From Mycolicibacterium chlorophenolicum (GTDB lineage Bacteria > Actinomycetota > Actinomycetes > Mycobacteriales > Mycobacteriaceae), in assembly GCF_001044235.1 (NCBI RefSeq), contig NZ_JYNL01000030.1, positions 86,203 through 150,202 on the forward strand: a stretch of DNA of 64,000 bases, in the 5' to 3' direction. Made by a program: the position numbers and the translations under genes. Shown one piece after another: positions 8,399 through 20,852 of the stretch; position 1 is the stretch's first letter; each line of letters begins with the position of its first letter. Under the pieces are notes generated by a model. The model saw nothing but the letters and a program-made list of their open reading frames with translations, searched no databases and was not told the origin of the DNA.

Positions 8399-8986
8399 AT
8401 GCCCCGTGAAATCCACGTCTTCCGCACTCCCGACCGCTTCGTGGCCGGGACGGTCGGTCAACCGGGGAATCGGACGTTCTACCTGCAGGCCGTGCACGAC
8501 ACCCGGGTGGTGTCGGTGGTGCTGGAAAAGCAGCAGGTGGCCGTGCTCGCCGAGCGTATCGCCGCGCTGCTGCTGGAGATCAACCGCCGCTTCGGCACAC
8601 CGATCCCGCCCGACACGGGTGAGGTCGAGGATCTGAGCCCGCTGGTGACGCCCGTCGACGCGGAGTTCCGGGTCGGCACCATGGGACTGGGCTGGGACTC
8701 CGAGGCCCAGACCGTCGTGGTGGAACTGCTCGCCGTGTCCGACACCGAGTTCGACGCGTCGGTGGTGCTCGACGACGCGGAGGAGGGCCCCGACGCAGTG
8801 CGGGTGTTCCTCACCCCCGAATCGGCGCGCGAGTTCGCGACGCGCTCGAACCGGGTCATCTCGGCGGGACGCCCGCCGTGCCCCCTGTGTGACGAGCCGC
8901 TCGATCCCGAGGGCCACATCTGCGTCCGCACCAACGGTTACCGGCGCGGCGCGCTGGGCGGGTCCGACGATGTCGACGACGTCTGA
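8399..8986 (+). CDS. DUF3090 family protein with C-terminal zinc-ribbon-like motif
   Basis: This 195-residue protein of the DUF3090 family (Rv2134c-like) begins MPREIHVFRTPDRFVAGTVGQPG. Near residues 165-178 it has CPLCDEPLDPEGHIC, a C-x2-C...H-x-C arrangement compatible with one structural zinc. The function is unknown. The ATG at 8399 has no Shine-Dalgarno, but a TATTTT box lies at 8383-8388, so the 5' leader may be very short. It overlaps the next gene by 17 bp, which means tight translational coupling with the SCO1664-type protein. The in-frame TTG at 8387 is a less likely start. Confidence 0.88.
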   Translation: MPREIHVFRTPDRFVAGTVGQPGNRTFYLQAVHDTRVVSVVLEKQQVAVLAERIAALLLEINRRFGTPIPPDTGEVEDLSPLVTPVDAEFRVGTMGLGWDSEAQTVVVELLAVSDTEFDASVVLDDAEEGPDAVRVFLTPESAREFATRSNRVISAGRPPCPLCDEPLDPEGHICVRTNGYRRGALGGSDDVDDV

Positions 8987-9779
8987 GGTCCTCGACCGCG
9001 GTGACCTGACCGTCCTGGGCCGGATCCGCTCCGCGAGCAACGCGACGTTCCTGTGCGAGTCGACCCTGGACGAGCAGGTCGTGCACTGCGTCTACAAGCC
9101 CGTGCGGGGCGAGGCCCCGCTGTGGGACTTTCCCGACGGCACCTTGGCCGGACGGGAGCGGGGCTCCTATCTGGTCTCGGCCGCGCTGGGCTGGAACCTG
9201 GTGCCCTACACCATCATTCGTGACGGGCCGGCCGGGCCGGGGATGGTGCAGCGCTGGGTGGACCAACCCGCCGACGACGAGGACGACGAGACCGCCTCAT
9301 CTGGGCCCGATCTGATCGACCTGCTGCCCGCCGGGGCGATCCCGCCGGGCTTTCTGCCCGTGCTGCAGGCCTACGACTACGCCGGCGACGAGGTCACCCT
9401 GGTGCACGCCGACGACGAGCGGCTGCGCCGCCTCGCCGTGTTCGACGTCCTGATCAACAACGCCGACCGCAAGGGCGGCCACGTGCTCTCCGGCGTCGAC
9501 GGCCAGGTCTACGGCGTCGACCACGGGGTGACCCTGCACGTCGAGGACAAGCTGCGCACCGTGCTGTGGGGCTGGGCCGGCAAGCCTGTCGATGACGACA
9601 CCCTGACCGACGTCGCGGCGCTCGGCGAGGCGCTGCGCGGCGAGCTCGGCGCCGAGCTGTGCTGCCACGTCACCCCCCGCGAGGTGGCCGCGCTTCGCGC
9701 CAGAGTCGTTGCGCTCCTGCGTAATCCGGTGATGCCCACGCCCGACCGGCGCCGCCCGATCCCGTGGCCGGCGTTCTGA
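8970..9779 (+). CDS. SCO1664-family protein, PI3/4-kinase-like fold
   Basis: The product has 269 residues. The sequence shows a kinase-like active-site pattern: LINNADRKGGHVL (catalytic loop with Asn, Asp, Arg, Lys) followed by YGVDHGVTLH (DHG in the position of the DFG metal-binding motif), plus VHCVYKPVRGE early in the chain with the putative ATP-binding Lys. These features underlie the family's assignment to the PI3/PI4-kinase superfamily. No substrate is known. ATG 8970 lies inside the end of the DUF3090 gene in another frame. With the histidine phosphatase and DUF3090 it forms a conserved actinobacterial module that has no assigned pathway. Confidence 0.85.
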   Translation: MSTTSEVLDRGDLTVLGRIRSASNATFLCESTLDEQVVHCVYKPVRGEAPLWDFPDGTLAGRERGSYLVSAALGWNLVPYTIIRDGPAGPGMVQRWVDQPADDEDDETASSGPDLIDLLPAGAIPPGFLPVLQAYDYAGDEVTLVHADDERLRRLAVFDVLINNADRKGGHVLSGVDGQVYGVDHGVTLHVEDKLRTVLWGWAGKPVDDDTLTDVAALGEALRGELGAELCCHVTPREVAALRARVVALLRNPVMPTPDRRRPIPWPAF

Positions 9780-9796
9780 CGTGATCTACTGACCCG

Positions 9797-10564
9797 GTGA
9801 CCCTCACCGATGCAGCGCTGGCCGCCACCGTGGCCGCCGAGGCCGGTGACCTGCTGCTGGCGATGCGGGAGCAGATCGGGTTCTACGACCCCTACGACCT
9901 GGGCGACGCCGGCGACATGCGGGCCAACACGCTGATCCTGGACCGCCTGCACCAGCATCGGCCGCACGACGCCATCCTGTCCGAGGAGGCCGCCGACGAC
10001 GTCTCGCGCGTCCACGCCGACCGGGTCTGGATCGTCGACCCCGTCGACGGCACCTACGAGTACTCGATGCCCGGGCGCGCCGACTGGGCGGTGCACATCG
10101 CGCTGTGGCAACGCGACGGCTCGACGGAGGGAGCGATCACCGACGCCGCCGTCGCGCTGCCCGCCCGCGGCGAGGTGTACCGCACCGACACCGTGAGCGC
10201 TCCGCCGCCACGTACCGACGGGCCCATCCGGATCACCGCCAGCGCCAGCAGGCCGCCCGCGGTGCTGTGGCGGATGCGGGAGGAACTCGACATCCAGCTG
10301 GTCCGCATCGGCTCTGCCGGTGCCAAGGCGATGGCCGTGGTGCGCGGCGACGTGGACGCCTACGTGCACGCCGGCGGTCAGTGGGAATGGGATTCGGCCG
10401 CCCCGGCCGGGGTGCTGTGGGCCGCCGGCCTGCACGCCACGCGCCTGGACGGCAGCCCGCTGATCTACAACCGTCGCGACCCATATCTGCCCGACCTGCT
10501 GATGTGCCGGCCCGAGGTGGCCGACACGCTGCTCGAGGTGATCTGGTCGACATACCGGCGCTAG
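9797..10564 (+). CDS. cysQ: 3'(2'),5'-bisphosphate nucleotidase / inositol-monophosphatase family
   Basis: CysQ-type enzymes hydrolyse 3'-phosphoadenosine-5'-phosphate (or PAPS) and so tune sulfate assimilation. The 255-residue protein contains the lithium-sensitive phosphatase motifs: EE at 63-64 (SEEAAD), DPVDGT at 81-86 (a variant of DPLDGT) and WEWDSAAP near residue 196. The orthologue is Rv2131c. Activity on fructose-1,6-bisphosphate or inositol phosphates has also been reported for relatives, so the exact substrate is not fixed by sequence. The GTG start is 17 bp after the SCO1664-type gene; mshC follows, linking sulfur and cysteine supply with mycothiol synthesis. Confidence 0.9.
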   Translation: MTLTDAALAATVAAEAGDLLLAMREQIGFYDPYDLGDAGDMRANTLILDRLHQHRPHDAILSEEAADDVSRVHADRVWIVDPVDGTYEYSMPGRADWAVHIALWQRDGSTEGAITDAAVALPARGEVYRTDTVSAPPPRTDGPIRITASASRPPAVLWRMREELDIQLVRIGSAGAKAMAVVRGDVDAYVHAGGQWEWDSAAPAGVLWAAGLHATRLDGSPLIYNRRDPYLPDLLMCRPEVADTLLEVIWSTYRR

Positions 10565-10630
10565 AGGACATGAACGGGAATGAAATGGCCCTCGGCGTTG
10601 TCGCAGAGGCTGATGTCTAAAGTCGAAGCC

Positions 10631-11869
10631 ATGCAATCGTGGTCGGCGCCGAGCGTTCCGGTGCTCGCTGGTCGGGGTCCGCAACTGCGGCTCTACGACA
10701 GCGCCGACCGCCAGGTCCGGCCGGTGAGTGCCGGCTCCACCGCGACCATGTACGTCTGCGGGATCACCCCGTACGACGCCACCCACCTGGGTCATGCCGC
10801 GACCTACCTGACCTTCGACCTGGTGGCCCGGGTGTGGCTGGACGCCGGTCACGACGTGCATTACGTGCAGAACATCACCGACGTCGACGATCCGCTGTTC
10901 GAACGCGCCGAGCGGGACGGCATCGGGTGGCGCGAGCTCGCCGACCGGGAGACCGACCTGTTCCGCGAGGACATGGCGGCGCTGCGGGTGGTGCCGCCGC
11001 GCGATTACGTGGCGGCCACCGAGGCCATCGCCGAGGTCGTCGAGGTGGTGGAGAAGCTGCTGGCCTCCGGCGCGGCCTACGTCGTCGACGATCAGGAGTA
11101 TCCCGACGTCTACTTCCGTGCCGACGCGACCCTGCAGTTCGGGTACGAGTCAGGGTACGACCGCGACACGATGCTCGCGCTGTTCGCCGAGCGCGGCGGT
11201 GATCCGGACCGGCAGGGCAAGGCCGACCCGCTCGACGCGCTGTTGTGGCGCGCCCAGCGGCCCGGCGAGCCGAGCTGGCCGTCGCCGTTCGGTCCCGGCC
11301 GGCCCGGCTGGCACGTCGAGTGTGCGGCGATCGCGTTGAGCCGCATCGGCACCGGCCTGGACATCCAGGGCGGTGGCAGCGACCTGATCTTCCCGCACCA
11401 CGAGTTCTCCGCCGCCCACGCCGAATGCGTCTCGGGGGAGCGGCGTTTCGCGCGCCACTACGTGCACGCCGGCATGATCGGCTGGGACGGGCACAAGATG
11501 AGCAAGAGCCGCGGCAACCTGGTGCTGGTGTCGCAGCTGCGCCGCGACGGCGTGGATCCGGCGGCGATCCGGCTGGGGCTGTTCGCGGGTCACTACCGCG
11601 AGGACCGGTTCTGGAGCCCGGCGGTGCTCGAGGAGGCCCAGCAGCGTCTGCACCGGTGGCGCAGCGCCACCTCGCTCGACGGCGCGCCGGATCCCGGCGA
11701 CGTCGTCGCCCGAGTGCGCCGATACCTCGCCGACGATCTCGACACCCCCAAAGCGCTTGCCGCCCTTGATGGTTGGGCCACCGACGCGCTGTCCTACGGT
11801 GGACACGACGGGACGGCGGGGCAGACCGTCGCCACGGCGATCGACGCGCTGCTGGGAGTTCAGCTGTAA
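10631..11869 (+). CDS. mshC: Cysteine-mycothiol ligase
   Basis: MshC joins cysteine to GlcN-Ins with ATP in mycothiol synthesis. The 412-residue protein is a cysteinyl-tRNA synthetase paralogue lacking the anticodon-binding domain. Motifs: [16 protein letters not shown] (zinc Cys at 43 and HIGH-like THLGHA at 51-56), [20 protein letters not shown] (zinc His pair) and KMSKSRGN. I chose ATG 10631 because it gives the characteristic MQSWSAP N-terminus of mycobacterial MshC; the frame is open further upstream without homology. It is the last gene of the uppP-to-mshC cluster. Confidence 0.96.
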   Translation: MQSWSAPSVPVLAGRGPQLRLYDSADRQVRPVSAGSTATMYVCGITPYDATHLGHAATYLTFDLVARVWLDAGHDVHYVQNITDVDDPLFERAERDGIGWRELADRETDLFREDMAALRVVPPRDYVAATEAIAEVVEVVEKLLASGAAYVVDDQEYPDVYFRADATLQFGYESGYDRDTMLALFAERGGDPDRQGKADPLDALLWRAQRPGEPSWPSPFGPGRPGWHVECAAIALSRIGTGLDIQGGGSDLIFPHHEFSAAHAECVSGERRFARHYVHAGMIGWDGHKMSKSRGNLVLVSQLRRDGVDPAAIRLGLFAGHYREDRFWSPAVLEEAQQRLHRWRSATSLDGAPDPGDVVARVRRYLADDLDTPKALAALDGWATDALSYGGHDGTAGQTVATAIDALLGVQL

Positions 11870-11885
11870 CACCCCGGCGGTGGAG

Positions 11886-11891
11886 TAGGTT
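11886..11891 (+). promoter_or_regulatory. -10-like box for the SDR gene
   Basis: TAGGTT lies 6 nt before the ATG at 11898, and no Shine-Dalgarno is seen. This spacing predicts transcription starting at or next to the start codon (a leaderless mRNA). No -35 element is evident, which is common for mycobacterial promoters. Confidence 0.4.
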
Positions 11892-11897
11892 GCCGCC

Positions 11898-12776
11898 ATG
11901 GGATCGGTGGCCGGCAGGACAGTACTCATCACGGGCGGTGCGCGCGGCGTCGGCGCCGAGGTGGCCCGCCGCCTGCACGCCAAGGGCGCCAATCTCGCGC
12001 TGACCGACCGCGACGGGGCCGCGCTCGCCACGATGGTCGACGAGCTGGGCGCGGAGCGGGTGCACGCCGAGACGGCCGACGTGCGCAGCCTGGCCGCGAT
12101 GGAGACGGCCGCCGCGAACGCGATCGAGAAGTTCGGCGGCATCGACGTCGTGATGGCCAACGCCGGCATCGCCTCCTATGGTTCGGTGCTGCAGGTCGAC
12201 CCTGAGGCGTTCCAGGCCCTGATGGACGTCAACGTGATGGGGGTGTTCCACACCGTGCGGGCCACCCTGCCCTCGGTGCTGGAGCGCCGCGGCTACGTGC
12301 TGATCGTGTCGTCGCTGGCCGCCTACGCCGCCGCGCCCGGGCTGGCGCCCTACAACGCGTCCAAGGCCGCTGTCGAGCACTTCGCGAACGCGCTGCGCCT
12401 GGAGGTGTCCCACCGCGGCGTCGACGTCGGGTCGGCGCACATGTCCTGGATCGACACGCCGATGGTGCAGGACACCAAGGCCGACCTGTCGACGTTCCAG
12501 GAGATGTTGAGCAAGTTGCCGTTCCCGCTGAACAGGACGACGTCGGTGCAGGCGTGCGGACGGGCGTTCGTCGCCGGGATCGAGAACCGCAGACGTCAGA
12601 TCAACTGCCCCGGCTGGGTCGGCGCCCTGCGCGTGCTCAAACCGCTGCTGTCCACACCGCTCGGCGAGCAACCGGTCCGCGCCTTCGTGCCCGACCTGCT
12701 CCCGCGCATGGACGCCGAAGTCGCGGCGCTCGGCCGTTCGATGAGTTCCCGCACCACGGATCTGGAGACCCGGTGA
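11898..12776 (+). CDS. Short-chain dehydrogenase/reductase (Rv2129c-like)
   Basis: This 292-residue classical SDR has TGGARGVGAEVA (NAD(P)-binding glycine motif, residues 11-22), a DVRS acidic turn, NAGIASYG, the catalytic Ser in IVSSLAAY and YNASK (Tyr and Lys) near residue 155. A C-terminal extension of about 70 residues with an RRRQINCPGW segment is typical of actinobacterial members. The substrate is unknown. Its last bases (GGTGA) overlap the GTG start of the downstream lipoprotein, so the two are coupled. Confidence 0.9.
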   Translation: MGSVAGRTVLITGGARGVGAEVARRLHAKGANLALTDRDGAALATMVDELGAERVHAETADVRSLAAMETAAANAIEKFGGIDVVMANAGIASYGSVLQVDPEAFQALMDVNVMGVFHTVRATLPSVLERRGYVLIVSSLAAYAAAPGLAPYNASKAAVEHFANALRLEVSHRGVDVGSAHMSWIDTPMVQDTKADLSTFQEMLSKLPFPLNRTTSVQACGRAFVAGIENRRRQINCPGWVGALRVLKPLLSTPLGEQPVRAFVPDLLPRMDAEVAALGRSMSSRTTDLETR

Positions 12777-14218
12777 AAATCAGAGCACTGCTCATGACGG
12801 CCGCGATGCTCGTCGTCGCCGGCTGCAGCGGACAGGCGAGCGACCAGGCGCAGAGTTCGTCGTCGTCGCCGTCAGCGTCGACGACCCCGGCGCCCGTCAC
12901 CCCCGAGGAGGCCCGGGCCATCGCCAAAGAGGCCTACATCTACGGGTTTCCGATCGTCGACAACTACCGGGTGCAGTACACCTACTTCGTCGACAAGCAG
13001 GACCCGCAGTACAAGGGCGGCTGGAACGAGGTGCACAACACGGCGCGGGTGTTCACCCCCGAGGACACCACGATCCAGACGCCCAACTCGGACACGCCGT
13101 ACTCGGCGGTCGGCGCCGACCTGCGCACCGAACCGCTCGTGCTGACGGTCCCGCCGATCCAGCAGGACCGGTACTACTCGCTGCAGTTCGTCGACGGCTA
13201 CACCTACAACTTCGCCTACGTCGGCAGCCGCACCACCGGCAACGGCGGCGGCAAGTACCTGCTGGCCGGCCCGGACTGGAAGGGCGAGAAGCCCGCCGGC
13301 ATCGACGAGGTGATCCGCTCGGACACCGAGCTCGCGATGGTGCTGTATCGCACGCAGCTGTTCGGACCGTCAGACATCGACGAGGTCAAGAAGATCCAGG
13401 CCGGATACCAGGTGGCGCCACTGTCGGTGTTCCTCAACCAGCCCTCGCCGGCGCCGGCCCCGCCGATCGACTTCGTGCCGCCGCTGACCCCCGACCAGCA
13501 GCGCACGTCGCCGCAGTTCTTCGAGATCCTGAACTTCGCGCTGCGGTTCGCGCCGACGCTGCCCGAGGAGAAAGACCTGCGCGAACGGTTCGCGAAGATC
13601 GGTATCGGACCCGACGGCAACTTCGACGCCGAGAAGCTCACACCCGAGATGCGCACCGCGATCGAGGGCGGCATGGCCGACGCATGGGCCGAGCTCGACG
13701 CGCTGAAGAAGAACGACATCGACACCGGCAAGGTCGGATCGGCCCAGTTCTTCGGCACCCGCCAGGACCTCAAGGGCAACTACCTGTATCGGATGGCCGG
13801 AGCGGTGTTCGGCATCTACGGCAACACCGCCGCCGAAGCGCTCTACCCGAGCTTCACCAACGACTCCACCGGCGCCCCGCTGACCGGAGCCAACAACTAC
13901 ACGTTCCGGTTCGCCAAGGGGCAGCTGCCACCGGTCAACGCGTTCTGGTCGCTGACCGTCTACGAGCTGCCGCAGAGCATGCTGGTGGCCAACCCGATCA
14001 ACCGCTACCTGATCAACTCGCCGATGCTGCCGAGCCTGGTGCCCGACTCCGACGGCGGCTACACCTTCTACGTGCAGAACAGCTCGCCCGGCCTGGACCG
14101 GGAAGCCAACTGGCTGCCCACACCGAAGGGGCCGTTCTCGCTGGTGCTGCGCCTGTACTGGCCGAAGCCCGACGCCCTGAACGGCACGTGGAAGCCGCCG
14201 CAGCCGGAAAAGGTCTAA
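12773..14218 (+). CDS. DUF1254/DUF1214 lipoprotein
   Basis: The protein has 481 residues. The N-terminus is a lipoprotein signal (KIRALLMTAAMLVVAGC) followed by a Ser-rich linker. Then comes a DUF1254 domain (EAYIYGFPIVDNYRVQYTYF... TPNSDTPYS) and a C-terminal DUF1214 domain (NNYTFRFAKGQLPPVNAFWSLTVYELPQSMLVANPINRYLINSP), a common fused architecture. It should sit on the outer face of the cytoplasmic membrane. No catalytic role is established for the family. The GTG at 12773 overlaps the SDR stop (GTGA); starting there gives a clean signal peptide, unlike the longer open frame upstream. Confidence 0.9.
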   Translation: MKIRALLMTAAMLVVAGCSGQASDQAQSSSSSPSASTTPAPVTPEEARAIAKEAYIYGFPIVDNYRVQYTYFVDKQDPQYKGGWNEVHNTARVFTPEDTTIQTPNSDTPYSAVGADLRTEPLVLTVPPIQQDRYYSLQFVDGYTYNFAYVGSRTTGNGGGKYLLAGPDWKGEKPAGIDEVIRSDTELAMVLYRTQLFGPSDIDEVKKIQAGYQVAPLSVFLNQPSPAPAPPIDFVPPLTPDQQRTSPQFFEILNFALRFAPTLPEEKDLRERFAKIGIGPDGNFDAEKLTPEMRTAIEGGMADAWAELDALKKNDIDTGKVGSAQFFGTRQDLKGNYLYRMAGAVFGIYGNTAAEALYPSFTNDSTGAPLTGANNYTFRFAKGQLPPVNAFWSLTVYELPQSMLVANPINRYLINSPMLPSLVPDSDGGYTFYVQNSSPGLDREANWLPTPKGPFSLVLRLYWPKPDALNGTWKPPQPEKV

Positions 14219-14228
14219 CCTGGCGCCG

Positions 14229-15221
14229 GTGAAGCAGGCCGACCTGGTGCTCTCCGGCGGCGGCGTCAAGGGCATCGCCCTGGTCGGCGCCGTTGCGGCG
14301 CTCGTCGACGCCGAGTACGTGCCGCAGCGCATCTCCGGCACGTCGGCCGGTGCCCTGGTCGGGGCGGTGCTCGCCGCGGCCGCGCAGCACGGCGACCTCA
14401 CTTCGGGGCAGCTCGAGGACCTCGCGCTGTCCATCGACTACCGCGCCTTCCTCGACCCCGGGCCGATCGAACGGGTGCCGGTGCTCGGACCGGCGTGGGG
14501 AGTGCTCAGCGGCGGCGGCATCTACCGGGGTGAGGCGTTGCGGCGCTGGGTGGCCGACCAACTCGCCGGCTTCGGGGTGACGACGTTCGCCGACCTGGCC
14601 ATCGACGATCCGCAGCTGCCGCCCGAGCAGCGCTACCGCCTGGTCGTGACCGTTGCCGACGTCACCCGCGGCGAGCTGGTCCGGCTGCCGTGGGACTACC
14701 GCCGCGTCTACGGCCTCGACCCCGACGAACAGAAGGTCGCCGACGCGGTCCGCGCGTCGACCGCGATCCCGTTCTTCTTCCATCCCGAGACGCTGACCAG
14801 CGCCGACGGCATCACCTCGACGCTGGTCGACGGCGGGCTGCTGTCCAACTTCCCGATCGACTCGCTGGACCGCACCGACGGGGGGAAGCCGCGCTGGCCG
14901 ACGTTCGGCGTGACGCTGCTGCCGACCCTGCCGGCCGAGTCCGACCAGGTGATCCCGGCGCTGCGGCCGCTGCATCTGCTCGGTTCGCCGACCCTGCTCG
15001 AGAAGGTGCTGACGACGATCCTGGTGGGGCGGGACCAGGCCTACCTGAACCAGCCGTGGGTCAGCGTCCGCACGATCCGGATCGACACCCGCGAGGTCGG
15101 GGTCCTCGACTTCGACCTCACCACCGCCGAGAAACGCACCCTCTATCTGAAGGGCCTGCGGGCAGGCGAGGACTTCCTGACGACGTGGGACTGGACGGAC
15201 TACGTCAACCGGTTCCGCTGA
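14229..15221 (+). CDS. Patatin-like phospholipase
   Basis: This is a 330-residue cytosolic patatin-domain acyl hydrolase. SGGGVKGIALVGAV at residues 8-21 supplies the oxyanion hole, GTSAGALVGA near residue 37 carries the nucleophilic Ser, and DGGLLSNFPID near residue 203 supplies the catalytic Asp of the Ser-Asp dyad. The substrate could be phospholipids or other acyl esters. The GTG start follows the lipoprotein gene by 10 bp, suggesting an SDR-lipoprotein-patatin operon. It converges on the PAC2 gene, leaving 5 bp between stops. Confidence 0.92.
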   Translation: MKQADLVLSGGGVKGIALVGAVAALVDAEYVPQRISGTSAGALVGAVLAAAAQHGDLTSGQLEDLALSIDYRAFLDPGPIERVPVLGPAWGVLSGGGIYRGEALRRWVADQLAGFGVTTFADLAIDDPQLPPEQRYRLVVTVADVTRGELVRLPWDYRRVYGLDPDEQKVADAVRASTAIPFFFHPETLTSADGITSTLVDGGLLSNFPIDSLDRTDGGKPRWPTFGVTLLPTLPAESDQVIPALRPLHLLGSPTLLEKVLTTILVGRDQAYLNQPWVSVRTIRIDTREVGVLDFDLTTAEKRTLYLKGLRAGEDFLTTWDWTDYVNRFR

Positions 15222-15226
15222 GGGCG

Positions 15227-16108
15227 CTACCGCCCCCGCCTGCGCAGGTAGCGCTCGAACTCCGCCGCCAGCGCGTCGCCGTCGATCTTGCCCAGCGCCT
15301 CGTTCATGTCGACCTCCGCGTCGCCGCGCTCTTCGAGCGACTGCACGTACTCGGCGATCTCGTCGTCCTCCGAGGTCATCTCGGTGACCGCCTGCTCCCA
15401 CTCCTCGGCCTGGGCGGGCAGGTCGGCCAGCGGCACCTCGATGTCGAGGACGTCCTCGACGCGGCGCAGCAGCGCGACGGTGGCCTTCGGGTTCGGCGGC
15501 TGCGACACGTAGTGCGGCACCGCGGCCCAGAAGGTGACCGCGGGGATGCCCGCCTGCACGCACGCGTCCTGGAACACGCCCGCGATGCCCGTGGGCCCCT
15601 CGTAGCGGGTCTCTTCCAGGCCGAACGTCTTGGCCGAGTCGGGGGAGTAGGCCGCGCCCGACACCGGCACGGGGCGCGTGTGCGGCGTGTCGGCCAACAG
15701 CGCGCCCAGGATCACCACGGTCTGCACGTTCAACTTGTCGGCGATGGCCAGCAGTTCGGCGCAGAAGGTGCGCCACCGCATGTTGGGTTCCACGCCGTGC
15801 ATCAGCACGATGTCGCGGTCGGCGCCCGGCGGGCGGCAGTGCGAGATCCGCATCGACGGCCACACCAGCTCCCGGGTCACCCCGTCCACCTGGCGGATCA
15901 CCGGACGATTGACCTGGTAGTCGTAGTAGGCCTCGTCGTCGATCTCGACGATCGTCTCCGCCTCCCAGATGGCATCGAGATGCTCCAGGGCATCGCTGGC
16001 CGCGTCTCCGGCGTCGTTCCACCCCTCGAACGCGGCGACGACGATCGTGTCGCGCAGGTCAGGGAGGTCAGGTCGCTTCGGACCGCCGAAATCCGAGGGG
16101 GTCACCAA
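15227..16108 (-). CDS. PAC2-family protein (Rv2125-like)
   Basis: This 293-residue PAC2-domain protein is related to the archaeal/eukaryotic proteasome-assembly chaperone 2 fold. It shows VVAAFEGWNDAGDAASDALEHL at the N-terminus (read as two adjacent blocks) and the ILGALLADTPHTRPVPVSG and YEGPTGIAGVF loops typical of the actinobacterial group. An acidic helical tail ends in ERYLRRRGR. The biochemical function is unknown; despite the name, a role with the mycobacterial proteasome is not shown. The start is TTG 16108 or, equally likely, GTG 16105. It diverges from metH across a 0.3-kb region. Confidence 0.88.
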   Translation of the reverse strand: MVTPSDFGGPKRPDLPDLRDTIVVAAFEGWNDAGDAASDALEHLDAIWEAETIVEIDDEAYYDYQVNRPVIRQVDGVTRELVWPSMRISHCRPPGADRDIVLMHGVEPNMRWRTFCAELLAIADKLNVQTVVILGALLADTPHTRPVPVSGAAYSPDSAKTFGLEETRYEGPTGIAGVFQDACVQAGIPAVTFWAAVPHYVSQPPNPKATVALLRRVEDVLDIEVPLADLPAQAEEWEQAVTEMTSEDDEIAEYVQSLEERGDAEVDMNEALGKIDGDALAAEFERYLRRRGR

Positions 16109-16335
16109 TCCAGCGTAAGCCCTGCGTGGGTCAGATGACGGGCATCGACCCGCCCCCGGCGTACGGTCGGCGAAATAGCCTCCGCGGCCTTCTGGTTAAC
16201 CTGGGAGACGACGACTCGACCGGCACCGTCGCGTGGCCGGCGCGCACGATGGCGTGCACGCCGAGCGGGTTGCGGGTCGATCGCAGCGACGAGGTGGGCG
16301 TCCAGACGTCGATCGGGAGACGACGTTAGACTTTT
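16109..16335. other. Divergent intergenic region between the PAC2 gene and metH leader
   Basis: This stretch holds the promoters of the leftward PAC2 gene and of metH. A TAGACT box at 16327-16332 is a plausible -10 for metH; it would put the transcript start near 16339, at the 5' edge of the riboswitch-like leader. No convincing gene is seen here: the short frames on both strands lack supporting features. Confidence 0.45.
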
Positions 16336-16431
16336 CTCCGTCGAGAGGCGTTGCAACGGGTTCCGGTGATGAGCCGGTGTCCGCCACGCTCGGCAGAGTC
16401 AAGGACGCCTTCCGCCATGGAAGGAACGCTT
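16336..16431 (+). promoter_or_regulatory. SAH-riboswitch-like leader of metH
   Basis: The leader folds like the S-adenosylhomocysteine riboswitch. P1 pairs GTCGAG (16340-16345) with CTCGGC (16389-16394), extended past one mismatch by CTC/GAG. Directly after P1 comes the conserved-type GCGTTGCAACG. P2 pairs 16357-16360 with 16380-16383 and 16363-16366 with 16374-16377. The pseudoknot pairs AGGCGT (16346-16351) with ACGCCT (16405-16410). A competing hairpin, CCTTCC (16408-16413) with GGAAGG (16419-16424), covers the Shine-Dalgarno of the GTG start and shares bases with the pseudoknot. Ligand-bound RNA would therefore free the ribosome-binding site, an ON switch. The geometry, including the 10-nt spacer between P1 and the pseudoknot strand, agrees with the crystallised SAH aptamer as I remember it. 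Confidence 0.85.
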
Positions 16432-20181
<3,750 letters not shown>

Positions 20182-20190
20182 GCGCGAACG

Positions 20191-20844
20191 TCAGTCGTCG
20201 TAGACGACGACGTTGTCGGTGACCGCGTTGCGCGGGATGTCGATGAAGTTCGCCGGGAAGGTGGGGTCGGCGTAGCCGATGCAGATGCCGCACAGCACGG
20301 TCAGTTCGGCGGGGATGCCGAGCTGTTCGCGGGCCACCTCGGGATAGAGCGCGGTGGAGACCTGCATGCAGGTGTCCAGCCCGCGGTCGGTGAGCGCGAG
20401 CAGCAGTGTCTGCAGGAACATGCCGACCCCGATCGCGTCGGCGAACCCGAGGTCCTGGTGCATGCACACGATGCCGGCGACCGGTGCGTGGAAGAAGTCC
20501 CAGTTGCGCAGCTGCGCGTTCCACCGGCCCGCGGTGTCCTCGCGGGCGACGCCCATCGCGCCGTACACCAGTGCCCCCAGCTGACGGCGCAGGTGGCTGT
20601 GCGACTCCGGGATGCCCATCGCGGGCGGCGGGTCGGCGCGCACCGCGGCGGCGAGCGCGCCGGCGAGGCGTTCGCGCCGGGCGCCGGTGGCCAGGAACAG
20701 CCGCCACGGTTGCACGTTGGAGTTCGAGGGCGCCCGCATCGCCAGCGTCAACGCCTCGTCGAGCAGTTCCGGCGGTACCGGCTTGTCGGGCAGGAACATT
20801 CGCGTGGAGTGTCGCCGCCGGACGACGGTGTCGAGATCGGACAC
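20191..20844 (-). CDS. Nitroreductase-family protein
   Basis: This 217-residue FMN-dependent nitroreductase-like protein has RRHSTRMF and MRAPSNSNVQPWRLFL near the N-terminus (FMN phosphate and ring contacts) and GIGVGMFLQTLLLALTDRGLDTCMQ in the central helix. Family members reduce nitro groups, quinones or enones with NAD(P)H; the substrate is not deducible. The GTG start at 20844 is preceded by GGAGG at 5-nt spacing; the frame is open for another 88 codons upstream but that part is shadow of the cupin gene. It starts 8 bp after the cupin stop, so the two genes form an operon. Confidence 0.9.
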   Translation of the reverse strand: MSDLDTVVRRRHSTRMFLPDKPVPPELLDEALTLAMRAPSNSNVQPWRLFLATGARRERLAGALAAAVRADPPPAMGIPESHSHLRRQLGALVYGAMGVAREDTAGRWNAQLRNWDFFHAPVAGIVCMHQDLGFADAIGVGMFLQTLLLALTDRGLDTCMQVSTALYPEVAREQLGIPAELTVLCGICIGYADPTFPANFIDIPRNAVTDNVVVYDD

Positions 20845-20852
20845 GCTGCCTC

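Noticed and set aside
16109..16431. Cobalamin or SAM riboswitch upstream of metH
   Set aside because: No B12-box-like sequence or SAM-class core is present; the pairings fit the SAH class instead.
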